Source: Anoxybacillus tepidamans PS2 (GTDB lineage Bacteria > Bacillota > Bacilli > Bacillales > Anoxybacillaceae). From it: a DNA stretch of 64,000 nt. Below, one piece after another: positions 1-8,978 of this stretch. The notes below the pieces were generated by a model that was given only the letters and a program-made list of their open reading frames with translations, was not told where the DNA came from and did no database searches. The stretch lies in the NCBI RefSeq assembly GCF_000620165.1, contig NZ_JHVN01000009.1, positions 62,001 through 126,000 on the forward strand. Reading direction: 5' to 3'. Positions within the stretch are counted from its first letter, which is position 1. Each line of letters begins with the position of its first letter. Both the position numbers and the translations under genes were made by a program.

Positions 1-81
1 AACTGCTTCGGATGAAAGGAAAAAAATACAAAATCCCGTTACATCATCCAAACTTGCCGAATGTTTTGAAACAAAAAAAGA

Positions 82-109
82 TTGATTTACGTCGCTTATG
101 TGGTAACAT
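82..109 (+). promoter_or_regulatory. possible sigma-A promoter of tagO
   Basis: TTGATT at 82-87 and TAACAT at 104-109 are separated by 16 bases, about 48 bases before the tagO start. The match is only moderate. Confidence 0.3.
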
Positions 110-156
110 AAAAATGATGTGTAACTTATCAATCCCAGGTCAAAGGTGATCTATTT

Positions 157-1239
157 ATGAACATGCAAGCAATTGTGGCGTTTTTTGCCTCGTTTTTGAC
201 GGTTATTGCAGTGACGCCTCTTGTTATAAAGTTTGCGATCAAGATCGGTGCAATTGATAAACCAAATGAAAGAAAAGTGCATACGCGAGTGATGCCGCGT
301 CTTGGCGGTTTAGCTATTTTCATCGGCGTTATTGCAGGTTATTTTGCCGGGGGAGTTTATAACGAACAGGTGACAGGAATTACGGTAGGGGCTATTTTGA
401 TTGTCCTTATCGGCATGCTTGATGACTTATACGAGTTGTCGGCAAAAGTGAAGTTTCTTGGTCAGCTTATCGTCGCGATTTTAGTTGTCGCGAGCGGACT
501 AAAAGTGGATCTTTTAACGATTCCTTTTGTTGGAAAATTTGATGTAGGTTTATGGAGCTACCCGATTACAATTTTTTGGATTATCGGCATTACGAACGCC
601 ATTAACTTGATTGATGGTCTTGATGGCCTTTCGGCTGGCATTTCTGCGATTGGAGTAGCAACGATCGCTGCGTTGGCGGGCATGGCCGATAAAGTGTTGA
701 TTTTTACATTATCCCTTATTATATTGGGTAGCATTATTGGATTTCTATTCTACAATTTCCATCCAGCGAAAATATTTATGGGGGATACAGGAGCTTTATT
801 TTTAGGGTATGCCATCTCGGTGCTCTCGCTTCTCGGTCTATATAAAAGCGTCACGCTATTCAGTTTTGTAGTCCCTGTCATTATTCTTGGCGTGCCGATC
901 TTTGATACGACCTTTGCGATTATTCGCCGCATTGTCAATAAAAAACCAATTTCCGCTCCAGACAAATCCCACTTGCATCATCGGTTGTTGGCGCTCGGTT
1001 TTTCCCACCGCAACACGGTGCTGCTAATTTACTGCTTTGGCATTATGTTTGGAGTCAGCGCTATTTTATTTTCTTCCTCGACACTATGGCAATCGATCTT
1101 GCTTGTATTCGGGCTGCTTGTGTTAGGGGAAATTTTGGCGGAGCTCATCGGTCTTGTCAATGAGCAGTACAAGCCGTTTATGACTTTGATCCGCAAGCTT
1201 GTTCGCGGTGGAAGAAAAGTATATGGCGACCATCAGTAA
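157..1239 (+). CDS. tagO: undecaprenyl-phosphate GlcNAc-1-phosphate transferase (TagO/WecA family)
   Basis: This 360-residue polytopic membrane protein should move GlcNAc-1-phosphate from UDP-GlcNAc onto undecaprenyl phosphate, the first step for wall teichoic acid and other lipid-linked wall glycans. About ten hydrophobic segments are visible. The family's acidic loop (GMLDDLYEL, near residue 90), the NAINLIDGLDGL motif near residue 150 and the cytoplasmic HLHHRL motif near residue 275 are all present. The length is usual for TagO. The ATG is preceded by AAAGGTGA. A terminator follows it, so it is probably its own transcription unit beside the polysaccharide operon, to which it could also supply the lipid-linked first sugar. 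MraY is unlikely because of the WecA-type motifs and the context. Confidence 0.9.
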   Translation: MNMQAIVAFFASFLTVIAVTPLVIKFAIKIGAIDKPNERKVHTRVMPRLGGLAIFIGVIAGYFAGGVYNEQVTGITVGAILIVLIGMLDDLYELSAKVKFLGQLIVAILVVASGLKVDLLTIPFVGKFDVGLWSYPITIFWIIGITNAINLIDGLDGLSAGISAIGVATIAALAGMADKVLIFTLSLIILGSIIGFLFYNFHPAKIFMGDTGALFLGYAISVLSLLGLYKSVTLFSFVVPVIILGVPIFDTTFAIIRRIVNKKPISAPDKSHLHHRLLALGFSHRNTVLLIYCFGIMFGVSAILFSSSTLWQSILLVFGLLVLGEILAELIGLVNEQYKPFMTLIRKLVRGGRKVYGDHQ

Positions 1240-1257
1240 GCGCATAGAGCATGTTGG

Positions 1258-1293
1258 CCGTTTGTGTCTGTTGCAGGTACAAACGGTTTTTTT
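1258..1293 (+). terminator. intrinsic terminator after tagO
   Basis: CCGTTTGT (1258-1265) pairs with ACAAACGG (1279-1286), followed by seven T. It separates tagO from the downstream cluster. Confidence 0.85.
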
Positions 1294-1401
1294 CAGGTGA
1301 GAATATGCGAAATTTGTCAAAAAAGAGCACTATATAAACCAAAAAATGTGATAAACTAATCGTGTTATCAGTTTGATACCAAATTTATTGGAGGAATCTT
1401 T

Positions 1402-2514
1402 ATGAAAGTGCCAATGTTAGATTTAAGCGAGCAATATCAAAGTTTAAAATCAGAAATTTTAACGGTATTAGACGAAGTTATGAGCTCGTCTCGTTTTATT
1501 TTAGGTGATCATGTAAAAAAATTAGAAAATGATATCGCACTTTACAGCAACGTAAAACACGGGATTGGTTGCGGAAACGGGAGCGATGCAATACATATAG
1601 CGTTACAAGCAGCGGGTGTAGGACCGGGGGATGAAGTTATTACAACAGCGTTTACGTTTTTTGCAACAGGTGGCGCGATTGTCCGCGCTGGAGCAAAGCC
1701 AGTGTTTGTCGACATTGATCCTGTAACATTCAATATCGATCCTGCAAAAATCGAAGAGGCAGTTACCGAAAAAACAAAAGCGATTCTTCCTGTCCATTTA
1801 TATGGCCAAATGGCGGATATGGATCCGATCGTTGAGATTGCTAAAAAGCACGGGCTTGCCATCATTGAAGATGCGGCTCAAGCCATCGGGGCGAAATATA
1901 AAGGGAAAAGCGTTGGAGAATTGGGAACTGCTGCGACGTATAGCTTCTTCCCGACGAAAAATTTAGGGGCATACGGGGACGGCGGAATGATTGTTACAAA
2001 CGATGATGAAATCGCCGAGAAGTGCCGCGTCATCCGCGTTCACGGCAGCAAACCAAAATATTATCATCATGTGCTAGGGTATAACAGCCGTCTTGATGAA
2101 ATGCAAGCAGCGATTTTGAATGTTAAGTTCCCGCATCTTGATGAATGGTCAAAATTGCGGCGTGAACGAGCGGCTACATATACGCATCTGTTAAAAGAAA
2201 TGGTTGGAGATATGGTCGTAACGCCGGTGGAGGCGGAGGATCGTTACCATGTGTTCCACCAATACACAATCCGTGTGCCGAAGCGCGATGAACTTCAGGC
2301 GTTTCTAAATGAAAACGGGGTCGCGACGATGGTATATTATCCGCTCCCGTTGCATTTGCAACCAGTATTTAAAGATTTAGGCTATAAAGAAGGCGATCTT
2401 AAAGAAGCAGAAAAAGCGGCAAAAGAGGCGGTATCGCTTCCGATGTTCCCAGAGTTGAAAGTGGAACAACAGGAATACGTAGTGTCTAAAATCGCCGAGT
2501 TTTATAAGAAATAA
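1402..2514 (+). CDS. wbpE: DegT/DnrJ/EryC1/StrS sugar aminotransferase, WbpE-like
   Basis: This is a PLP-dependent aminotransferase of 370 residues that would add an amino group to a keto sugar nucleotide. The family fold is clear: the GNGSDAIHIAL cofactor loop near residue 60, the EDAAQ motif at 156-160, and the PLP lysine K186 in SFFPTKNLGAYGDGG. Nearby genes encode a Gfo/Idh oxidoreductase, a UDP-sugar 6-dehydrogenase, a hexapeptide acetyltransferase and a 2-epimerase. This suggests the WbpE role: making UDP-2-acetamido-3-amino-glucuronate from the 3-keto intermediate, with glutamate as donor. The ATG follows GGAGG at the usual distance. The substrate is inferred from neighbours; the family call is firm. 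Confidence 0.85.
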   Translation: MKVPMLDLSEQYQSLKSEILTVLDEVMSSSRFILGDHVKKLENDIALYSNVKHGIGCGNGSDAIHIALQAAGVGPGDEVITTAFTFFATGGAIVRAGAKPVFVDIDPVTFNIDPAKIEEAVTEKTKAILPVHLYGQMADMDPIVEIAKKHGLAIIEDAAQAIGAKYKGKSVGELGTAATYSFFPTKNLGAYGDGGMIVTNDDEIAEKCRVIRVHGSKPKYYHHVLGYNSRLDEMQAAILNVKFPHLDEWSKLRRERAATYTHLLKEMVGDMVVTPVEAEDRYHVFHQYTIRVPKRDELQAFLNENGVATMVYYPLPLHLQPVFKDLGYKEGDLKEAEKAAKEAVSLPMFPELKVEQQEYVVSKIAEFYKK

Positions 2515-2521
2515 GTTTACC

Positions 2522-2561
2522 AAGAAAACGTCGCCGCTTTTGTGCAGGGGGCGTTTTCTTA
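2522..2561 (+). terminator. possible attenuating hairpin after the aminotransferase gene
   Basis: AAGAAAACG and CGTTTTCTT form the outer arms of an imperfect hairpin with GC-rich inner pairing. There is no good T-run, so partial read-through into the next gene is likely. Confidence 0.4.
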
Positions 2562-2606
2562 CTGGTAAATGGGCACCTTTAGATTATGATAAGGATGGTG
2601 GATTTT

Positions 2607-3332
2607 TTGTCAGCTGACAAGCAAAGATTCGTTTTGTATGAGTATCTTTTATATTTTTGGAAAAAGAAGATACTGTTTTTGATCGTTCCGCCGATTGTGG
2701 CGCTTGCCACCTTTTTAGGCGTGCACTTTATTTTGGACCATGCCAAGTATACCGGTAAGGCGGTTGTGTTTACCGGATCGATTAGTCGAAGCGATTTAAC
2801 GAACCCAGACAATATTATGGCCAAATTTCCGAATGTTAAAAATCAACTAGATATCGTAGTTACTGAAGACAAATATGTAAAGATTACCGTCAAAGGTAAT
2901 GACGAGAAAAGCGTGCAGAAAGATCTGCACTACATTGTCACGCACTACAATGAAGAGCTCAAGAAGCACTCTAAAGAGCGATTGGACGTGACGATGGAGA
3001 CTTTAAACGATTACGAAACACAAATGAAACGGCTCAACACATTGGCTCAAAATTATGATGACAAATTTGACACACAATCATTGGGAATAGACCAAATTAC
3101 AAGCAAGGCGGAATTGCTTCAGACGTTGGCGGACGTAACAGAAAAGGTCAATAAAATTAAAGGCGATCTCATATTTTACGAAGAGCCTTCTGTTCTGTCC
3201 GAGGCTGTTGCTCCATCAAAAACGTATGCAAAAGAAGCAATTGCGAGCGGGCTTGTGTTAGGAGTATTTCTCACTTTTATGCTGCTTACCTTAATGAAGT
3301 ATTTGTTTGAGGCTAGGAGGTACTATCAATGA
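2607..3332 (+). CDS. Wzz/YwqC-type polysaccharide co-polymerase (chain-length regulator)
   Basis: A 241-residue protein with one membrane segment near each end (about residues 19-40 and 208-230) flanking an extracytoplasmic, partly coiled-coil region. This is the Wzz topology. Such proteins set the chain length of Wzy-made polysaccharides; no tyrosine-kinase partner is encoded in the window. I favour the TTG at 2607 because AAGGATGGTGG ends five bases before it. The in-frame ATG at 2586 lacks a ribosome site and would put charged residues before the leader. Its stop overlaps the next start (ATGA), so the two genes are translationally coupled. Sequence identity to known Wzz looks low, so the call rests on topology and context. 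Confidence 0.7.
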   Translation: MSADKQRFVLYEYLLYFWKKKILFLIVPPIVALATFLGVHFILDHAKYTGKAVVFTGSISRSDLTNPDNIMAKFPNVKNQLDIVVTEDKYVKITVKGNDEKSVQKDLHYIVTHYNEELKKHSKERLDVTMETLNDYETQMKRLNTLAQNYDDKFDTQSLGIDQITSKAELLQTLADVTEKVNKIKGDLIFYEEPSVLSEAVAPSKTYAKEAIASGLVLGVFLTFMLLTLMKYLFEARRYYQ

Positions 3333-4342
3333 TTAAATTTGCGATCGTCGGCATGGGGCATATCGCTAAAAAACATATCGAAGCGATTGAAAATGCCGAA
3401 GGGGCTGTGTTAGCTGCCGTATGTGATACGAACCCGGAACGTTTAACAGGATTTTCTGAAGGTGTGAAAACATATACGGATTTAGAAACGATGTTAAAAG
3501 AGAACGAGGACATTGCCGTTGTCAATATATGCGTACCTTCTGGTTTGCATGCCAAATTAACGAAAATCGTCGCGGAACATAAGCGCCATATTATCGTTGA
3601 AAAGCCAATGGCGTTAAAGCTTGAAGATGCTGAAGAAATGATTCGAGTGGCGAAAGAAAACGGCGTCAAGCTCGCTGTTGTGCATCCGAACCGTTTCCGG
3701 CCAGCGATTCAAAAGCTAAAAGAAAAAATGGATCAAGGGGCATTCGGAAAGCTAAGCCATGCGAACGCTACTGTGCGCTGGAATCGCAATCAAGAATATT
3801 ATGACCAAGCCCCTTGGCGCGGCACAAAAGAGTTTGACGGCGGAGTGCTGATGAACCAAGCGATTCATGATTTGGATTTAATGCTTTGGTTAATGGGACC
3901 TGTCGAATCAGTACAAGCGATGGCTGCAACGCGGTTGCGCAACATTGAAACAGAGGATGTCGCTGTCGCTGTTGTTCAGTTCAAGAATGGAGCGCTTGGA
4001 GTGATTGAGGCAGCGACGACAATTTATCCGAAAAACTTGGAAGAGTCGATTGCCATTTTCGGTGAAACAGCGTCCGTGAAAGTGAGCGGCCGGACTGCGA
4101 ACTTTATTGAAACGTGGGATATTGCGGGCGTTTCTGAAGAAGAGAAAGAAAAAGTCATTGCCGAAATTAATCATGATCCTTTCGGAAAACCGGGTCATCA
4201 ATGTATTGTCGAGGACATGGTTCAAGCGATCCAGGAAGATCGTGAGCCAGTTGTGACAGGAGAGGATGGACTTGCTCCTGTGAAGCTCATTTTAGCGATT
4301 TTAGAATCAGCAGAAACAGGAAGAAAAGTCACACTATCATAA
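3329..4342 (+). CDS. wlbA: Gfo/Idh/MocA oxidoreductase, WlbA/WbpB-like
   Basis: This NAD-dependent sugar-nucleotide oxidoreductase has 337 residues. The N-terminal Rossmann motif IVGMGHIAKKH (residues 6-16) and the EKP motif at 91-93, which carries the catalytic lysine, are intact. WNRNQEYYDQAPWRGT and NQAIHDLDLMLWLMG follow, a pattern I recognise from WlbA-type 3-dehydrogenases. These oxidise UDP-GlcNAc-uronate at C3 to give the ketone used by the neighbouring aminotransferase. The start overlaps the preceding stop by four bases, and the 6-dehydrogenase gene begins 18 bases downstream. The exact substrate is inferred from the set of five pathway genes. Confidence 0.8.
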   Translation: MIKFAIVGMGHIAKKHIEAIENAEGAVLAAVCDTNPERLTGFSEGVKTYTDLETMLKENEDIAVVNICVPSGLHAKLTKIVAEHKRHIIVEKPMALKLEDAEEMIRVAKENGVKLAVVHPNRFRPAIQKLKEKMDQGAFGKLSHANATVRWNRNQEYYDQAPWRGTKEFDGGVLMNQAIHDLDLMLWLMGPVESVQAMAATRLRNIETEDVAVAVVQFKNGALGVIEAATTIYPKNLEESIAIFGETASVKVSGRTANFIETWDIAGVSEEEKEKVIAEINHDPFGKPGHQCIVEDMVQAIQEDREPVVTGEDGLAPVKLILAILESAETGRKVTLS

Positions 4343-4360
4343 CGAAAGGAACGATTCACT

Positions 4361-5674
4361 ATGAGTCATTATGAACAGCTATTAAGCAAAATTGAAAATA
4401 AAGAAGCGGTTATTGGTGTAGTAGGATTAGGGTATGTTGGCTTGCCTTTAGCGGTTGAAAAAGCCAAAGCAGGTTTTAAAGTAATCGGTTTTGACATTCA
4501 ACAAAGCCGCGTTGATCAAGTCAATAACGGCATTAACTATATCGGGGATGTCGTTGATGAAGACTTGCATGAAATGGTGAAAAAAGGATATTTGCAAGCA
4601 ACGACGGATTACGCGCGCATCTCCGAAGTGGATGCGGTAGCGATCGCAGTGCCGACGCCGCTTGATGAACATCATCAGCCGGATACATCGTATGTGGAGA
4701 ACTCCGCTAACGAAATCGCAAAATATGCACACGAAGGAATGCTCGTTGTCCTTGAATCAACAACATATCCGGGTACAACGGAAGAAATTGTAAAACCGGC
4801 GCTTGAGAGAAAAGGATTAACTGTAGGCGAAACAGTGTTTGTCGCTTACTCGCCGGAGCGCGTCGACCCAGGTAATAAAGTGTTTAAGACAAAAAATACG
4901 CCAAAAGTGGTTGGCGGTGTAACAGAAAAATGTACAAAAGTAGCCGCCGCGCTTTACCGTTCGGTGCTTGAGGGCGATGTTCACGAAGTATCGAGCCCAG
5001 CTGTGGCGGAAATGGAGAAAATTTTCGAAAATACGTTCCGCCATATTAACATTGCGCTGGCAAATGAAATGGCGATTCTTTGCGAACGGATGGGCATCGA
5101 TGTATGGGAAGTCATTGAAGCAGCGAAGACGAAGCCATACGGCTTTATGGCGTTTTATCCAGGCCCGGGCTTAGGCGGCCACTGCATTCCGATCGACCCA
5201 TTCTATTTAACTTGGAAAGCTCGCGAATATAACTATCACACTCGCCTTATTGAGCTTGCAGGCGAAATTAACAATGCGATGCCAGAGTATGTTGTCAATC
5301 GCACGATGCATATCTTAAACGAAGAAGGCAAGGCGCTTCGCGGTTCAAAAGTAGCGGTATTAGGCGTAGCATATAAAAAAGATATCGACGATGTGCGCGA
5401 GTCCCCTGTATTAAAAATTATTGAATTGCTTGAACAGCACGGGGCGGAGTTTACAGTGGTCGATCCTTATGTTTCATCATTCCGTTCATGCAACCGGGTG
5501 ATTAAAACAGAGGAGTTAACAGCGGAATTGCTGCAGCAGTCTGATATCGTACTTATTACGACGGACCATTCAAACTTTGACTATGAAATGATTGCACAAA
5601 ACAGCCATGTGATTTTTGATACGCGGAACGCCCTAAAAAATGTTCAGAAGCCGAATAAATATGTTAAGTTATAA
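4361..5674 (+). CDS. wbpA: UDP-GlcNAc 6-dehydrogenase, WbpA-like nucleotide-sugar dehydrogenase
   Basis: This 437-residue enzyme oxidises C6 of a UDP-sugar to a carboxylate using two NAD. The Rossmann motif GVVGLGYVGLPL is at 19-30, YSPERVDPGN near 163-172, the conserved lysine K220 in AEMEKIFENTFR, and the catalytic Cys275 in GPGLGGHCIPIDPF. The YSPERVDPGN and GGHC contexts fit the WbpA/WecC group rather than UDP-glucose dehydrogenases. Its job here would be UDP-GlcNAc to UDP-GlcNAcA, the first step to UDP-ManNAc(3NAc)A. UDP-ManNAc dehydrogenase is the main alternative, but the aminotransferase and oxidoreductase beside it make the di-N-acetyl pathway more likely. The start follows a GAAAGGA ribosome site. 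Confidence 0.85.
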   Translation: MSHYEQLLSKIENKEAVIGVVGLGYVGLPLAVEKAKAGFKVIGFDIQQSRVDQVNNGINYIGDVVDEDLHEMVKKGYLQATTDYARISEVDAVAIAVPTPLDEHHQPDTSYVENSANEIAKYAHEGMLVVLESTTYPGTTEEIVKPALERKGLTVGETVFVAYSPERVDPGNKVFKTKNTPKVVGGVTEKCTKVAAALYRSVLEGDVHEVSSPAVAEMEKIFENTFRHINIALANEMAILCERMGIDVWEVIEAAKTKPYGFMAFYPGPGLGGHCIPIDPFYLTWKAREYNYHTRLIELAGEINNAMPEYVVNRTMHILNEEGKALRGSKVAVLGVAYKKDIDDVRESPVLKIIELLEQHGAEFTVVDPYVSSFRSCNRVIKTEELTAELLQQSDIVLITTDHSNFDYEMIAQNSHVIFDTRNALKNVQKPNKYVKL

Positions 5675-5699
5675 TCCCGAATGAAGAGGAGAAGAAAAA

Positions 5700-6431
5700 A
5701 TGAACTTTATCGATCCTTCTGTTGTACTGGATGAAACGGTAGAAGTCGGGTATTTTACGGTCATTGAAAAGGATGTAAAGATCGGCAAAAATGTCAAAAT
5801 CGGAAATCGAGTGACCGTTCATGAAGGCACTGTCATCGGCGATGGAACGACGATCGCCGATGGCGCGGTGCTTGGAAAGCCGCCGAAACCAGGAAAAACG
5901 AGTACAGTGAAGCTGACAGGCGAACTTCCAGCGCTTCACATTGGCGAAAACTGCACGATCGGGGCGAATGCGGTGATTTACCGCGGAGCGACGATCGGAG
6001 CGAATACGTTAGTAGCAGACCTGGCGAGTGTGCGGGAAAATGTCAAAATCGGCGAGTATGTCATTGTCGGACGCGGAGTGTGCGTTGAGAACTACGTAGA
6101 AATCGGCGATCGTACGAAAATTCAATCCAACTCGTACATCACTGCGTATTCGACGTTAGAGGATCATGTTTTCATCGCTCCTTGCGTCACAACGACGAAC
6201 GACAATTATATGGGCCGGACAGAAGAGCGCTTTTCGAAAATTAAAGGGGCTATCATTAAGCGAGGTGCCCGTGTTGGCGGCGCATCGATCATCTTGCCTG
6301 GCATTACTGTTGCGGAAGAAACGTTCGTTGCAGCAGGTGCGCTCGTTACAAAAGACACGGAGCCAAAAACAGTTGTTAAAGGTCTTCCGGCAAAATTCAG
6401 CAAAATGGTTGATGAGCGGGAGTTGTTATAG
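5700..6431 (+). CDS. wbpD: left-handed beta-helix sugar N-acetyltransferase, WbpD-like
   Basis: A 243-residue hexapeptide-repeat acyltransferase. Many [LIV]G-x4 turns run from about residue 15 to 215, such as VKIGKNVKIGN and CTIGANAVIYRGATIGA. Near residue 160 comes APCVTTTNDNYMGR, with the Asn/Asp-rich loop typical of 3-N-acetyltransferases for amino-uronates, and then GALVTKDTEPKTVVKGLPAK. It would acetylate the 3-amino group of UDP-GlcNAc(3NH2)A. It is longer at the N-terminus than the roughly 190-residue WbpD. The ribosome site is GAGGAG. The flippase start codon directly abuts its stop codon, so the two genes are coupled. Acyl donor and position are inferred. Confidence 0.75.
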   Translation: MNFIDPSVVLDETVEVGYFTVIEKDVKIGKNVKIGNRVTVHEGTVIGDGTTIADGAVLGKPPKPGKTSTVKLTGELPALHIGENCTIGANAVIYRGATIGANTLVADLASVRENVKIGEYVIVGRGVCVENYVEIGDRTKIQSNSYITAYSTLEDHVFIAPCVTTTNDNYMGRTEERFSKIKGAIIKRGARVGGASIILPGITVAEETFVAAGALVTKDTEPKTVVKGLPAKFSKMVDERELL

Positions 6432-7862
6432 TTGTTATCACAAATTAAGCGTTTAGGAGCGGATTCGCTCCTTTACGCATTCATGAACGTAGGAACGAAG
6501 CTAATTGCTTTTGTGATGCTGCCGGTGTATACGAATTTTTTATCGAAGTCGCAGTACGGAATTGTCGATATTTTAGACCGATGGACATCAATGTTGACGT
6601 TCCTTGTGATTTTTGGGACGGATTCGGCACTATCGTTTTATTATTATGAGACAAAGGATGAAAGCAAGCGGCTGTCGTATGTGCAAAACGTCATGTATTT
6701 TCGGCTGTTTGTGGTTGCTGTTTTATTCTTGCTTGTAGTCGTAGCGGGGCCTTGGATTTCGGAAAAATTATTGCAAAGCCCGCATTATGTGGATTTGTTG
6801 TATGTGAATTTGTTTACGTTGCTCCTTGACACAATTTTTGTCGTTGCAACGACGGTGATGCGATTTGAATTCCAAACGAAAAAAGTCGTGTTGTTCACAG
6901 TTTTAAAAATGTTGCTTGTGGCCGTGCTTTCGTATGCCGGGTTAAAGTTTTTTTCACAAACACCGGCCGGAATGTTTATGGGAAGGCTGATCAGCAGCGT
7001 TGCCATCTTTGTCCTTATGCTTCGCGTGACATGGAAATATTTAAAGTTTCGCATTGAATGGCCGGTTTTAAAGGAGCTGCTGGCATATGCGGCACCTTTA
7101 GCGCCTACATCGATCGCGTTTTGGGTCATCGCTAATTCAAGCACATTTTTTATTCAACATTTCGCCTCGCTTGCGGATGTCGGGGTATTTGGAGTAGCGC
7201 TCCGTCTAGCGATGATGATTACCCTTGTCACAAGCGGTGTGCAAATGGCGTGGCGGCCATATTCGATGTCTGTGAAAGATAAAAAGGATAGCCCGTATAT
7301 ATTTGCGAAAATTTATATGGCGCTATTGCTTTTAGGTCTTGTTGGCGTTATGGCAATAGCAACGCTTAGCCCGTGGGTGATGAAAACATTTTTTAAACCT
7401 GGTTATTATGAAGCATATCAATATATCGCCTTTTTGTCGTGTGTCACATTTTTAAACTTCTATTATTTAATTATTTCCGTCGGTCTGTTCTTTAAAAAAG
7501 AAACCGGCTATATTACCCGCATATTTACGATTGCAGCGCTTCTAAACATCGGCCTGAACTTTGTTCTTGTGCCGTTTTTAGCTAGCTGGGGTGCGGTTAT
7601 CGCGAATATGGTAACATACGTATTTGCCGTGATATTCATTTTCAGAAAAAGCCAACAAGTATACTATGTGCCAGTGTCATTTGCGAAAATGGCATTTTTA
7701 TTTGTTAATATGGTAATTAGCACATCTGCCGTTATCTATGTTCAAGAAAAGCAAATGAGCGTCTTGTTTATTTTGTTAAGCTGGGCCTATTTTATTATTA
7801 TGGCGCTTGTAAGCCGCGTTGATCGCGACTTTCGCCGCCAACCTGCCTTGGAGAATTCGTGA
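6432..7862 (+). CDS. wzx: Wzx-type polysaccharide flippase
   Basis: A 476-residue integral membrane protein with about twelve to fourteen hydrophobic segments and the MOP/PST N-terminal pattern (YAFMNVGTKLIAFVMLPVYT, residues 16-35). It should flip lipid-linked repeat units across the membrane. It starts with TTG immediately after the TAG stop of the acetyltransferase gene; the CGGGAG nine bases upstream can serve as the ribosome site, so re-initiation is likely. The presence of separate polymerase and co-polymerase genes supports the Wzx/Wzy route rather than ABC export. Confidence 0.8.
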   Translation: MLSQIKRLGADSLLYAFMNVGTKLIAFVMLPVYTNFLSKSQYGIVDILDRWTSMLTFLVIFGTDSALSFYYYETKDESKRLSYVQNVMYFRLFVVAVLFLLVVVAGPWISEKLLQSPHYVDLLYVNLFTLLLDTIFVVATTVMRFEFQTKKVVLFTVLKMLLVAVLSYAGLKFFSQTPAGMFMGRLISSVAIFVLMLRVTWKYLKFRIEWPVLKELLAYAAPLAPTSIAFWVIANSSTFFIQHFASLADVGVFGVALRLAMMITLVTSGVQMAWRPYSMSVKDKKDSPYIFAKIYMALLLLGLVGVMAIATLSPWVMKTFFKPGYYEAYQYIAFLSCVTFLNFYYLIISVGLFFKKETGYITRIFTIAALLNIGLNFVLVPFLASWGAVIANMVTYVFAVIFIFRKSQQVYYVPVSFAKMAFLFVNMVISTSAVIYVQEKQMSVLFILLSWAYFIIMALVSRVDRDFRRQPALENS

Positions 7863-7910
7863 AGGGAATGGAAATGCTAACGGTAGAGGGATGTTAAAGG
7901 AGGATGCGAA

Positions 7911-8966
7911 ATGAAAATTGTGACCGTTTTGGGTGCAAGACCGCAGTTTATTAAAGCCGCTCCAGTGTCGCGCGTATTGCGCAAAAAACATACGGAAATT
8001 ATTATTCACACAGGACAACATTATGATGCGAACATGTCCGATATCTTTTTTGAAGAATTAAACATTCCAAAGCCTGATTATTATCTTGGGGTCGGCTCCG
8101 GCAACCACGGTAAACAAACAGGGGAAATGCTTATTAAAATTGAAGAAATCGTTTTGAAGGAACAGCCGGATTACGTGCTTGTATACGGGGATACGAACTC
8201 GACGCTTGCCGGGGCGCTTGTGGCGGCAAAGCTGCACGTGCCTGTTATTCATATCGAAGCGGGATTGCGCAGCTTTAACAAAAAAATGCCGGAAGAAATT
8301 AACCGAATTATGACAGACCATGTGTCGGAATTTTTATTCTGTCCGACTGATACGGCCGTTGAAAACTTAAAAAATGAGAATATTACGCGCAATGTCATCA
8401 ATATTGGCGACGTCATGTATGATGCGGTTTTATATAATAAAGAGCTTGCGGCGCAAAAATCGACGATTCTTGCTGATCTGGGCTTAAGTGAAAAGCAATA
8501 TCATTTAATTACAATTCATCGCGCAGAAAACACTGACAATATTGAAAACATGAAAAATATTTTAGCGGCATTTGCGCAAATCGAAGATATGAAAGTATGG
8601 CCAATGCATCCGCGCACAAAGCATAAACTAGAAGCGTATGGTTTAAGCGTCGATGCGATTCCAAACTTAAAAGTTATTGAACCTGTCGGCTACCTTGATA
8701 TGTTGACGCTTGAAAGCCATGCGAAAAAGATCATTACTGATTCAGGTGGCGTTCAAAAGGAAGCTTACTTTATGCAAGTGCCATGCGTGACTGTACGTGA
8801 ACAGACGGAGTGGGTAGAAACGCTTGAGACGGAAGCGAATATTCTTGTTGGAACCGATGTAGATAAAATCGTTGCTGCGGTGAAAAAGGAAGTCCATCCG
8901 GTGTATTCGGACGTATTTGGGGATGGAAAAGCGGCTGAAAAAATTGTTGAGGCGATCGAGCGCTAA
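7911..8966 (+). CDS. wbpI: UDP-GlcNAc(3NAc)A / UDP-GlcNAc 2-epimerase (WbpI/WecB family)
   Basis: This 351-residue non-hydrolysing epimerase has the family start VLGARPQFIKAAPV and the motifs HTGQHYDANMS, VYGDTNSTLAGALVAAKL and HIEAGLRSF, followed by EEINRIMTD. DSGGVQKEAYF and REQTEWVE complete the active site. The D-A-N-M-S run and overall pattern look like WbpI, which converts UDP-GlcNAc(3NAc)A to the manno form; plain WecB/MnaA (UDP-GlcNAc to UDP-ManNAc) is the alternative. As all four earlier enzymes of the di-N-acetyl pathway are encoded just upstream, WbpI is favoured. AAAGGAGG precedes the ATG. An epimerase of either kind would also help make teichoic-acid linkage sugars. Confidence 0.85.
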   Translation: MKIVTVLGARPQFIKAAPVSRVLRKKHTEIIIHTGQHYDANMSDIFFEELNIPKPDYYLGVGSGNHGKQTGEMLIKIEEIVLKEQPDYVLVYGDTNSTLAGALVAAKLHVPVIHIEAGLRSFNKKMPEEINRIMTDHVSEFLFCPTDTAVENLKNENITRNVINIGDVMYDAVLYNKELAAQKSTILADLGLSEKQYHLITIHRAENTDNIENMKNILAAFAQIEDMKVWPMHPRTKHKLEAYGLSVDAIPNLKVIEPVGYLDMLTLESHAKKIITDSGGVQKEAYFMQVPCVTVREQTEWVETLETEANILVGTDVDKIVAAVKKEVHPVYSDVFGDGKAAEKIVEAIER

Positions 8967-8978
8967 GGGTGCATTCTT

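Noticed and set aside
3-150. Open frame from the window start to 150 that might be the end of an upstream gene
   Set aside because: It is short, lacks a recognisable motif and overlaps the likely tagO promoter; chance is enough in AT-rich DNA.
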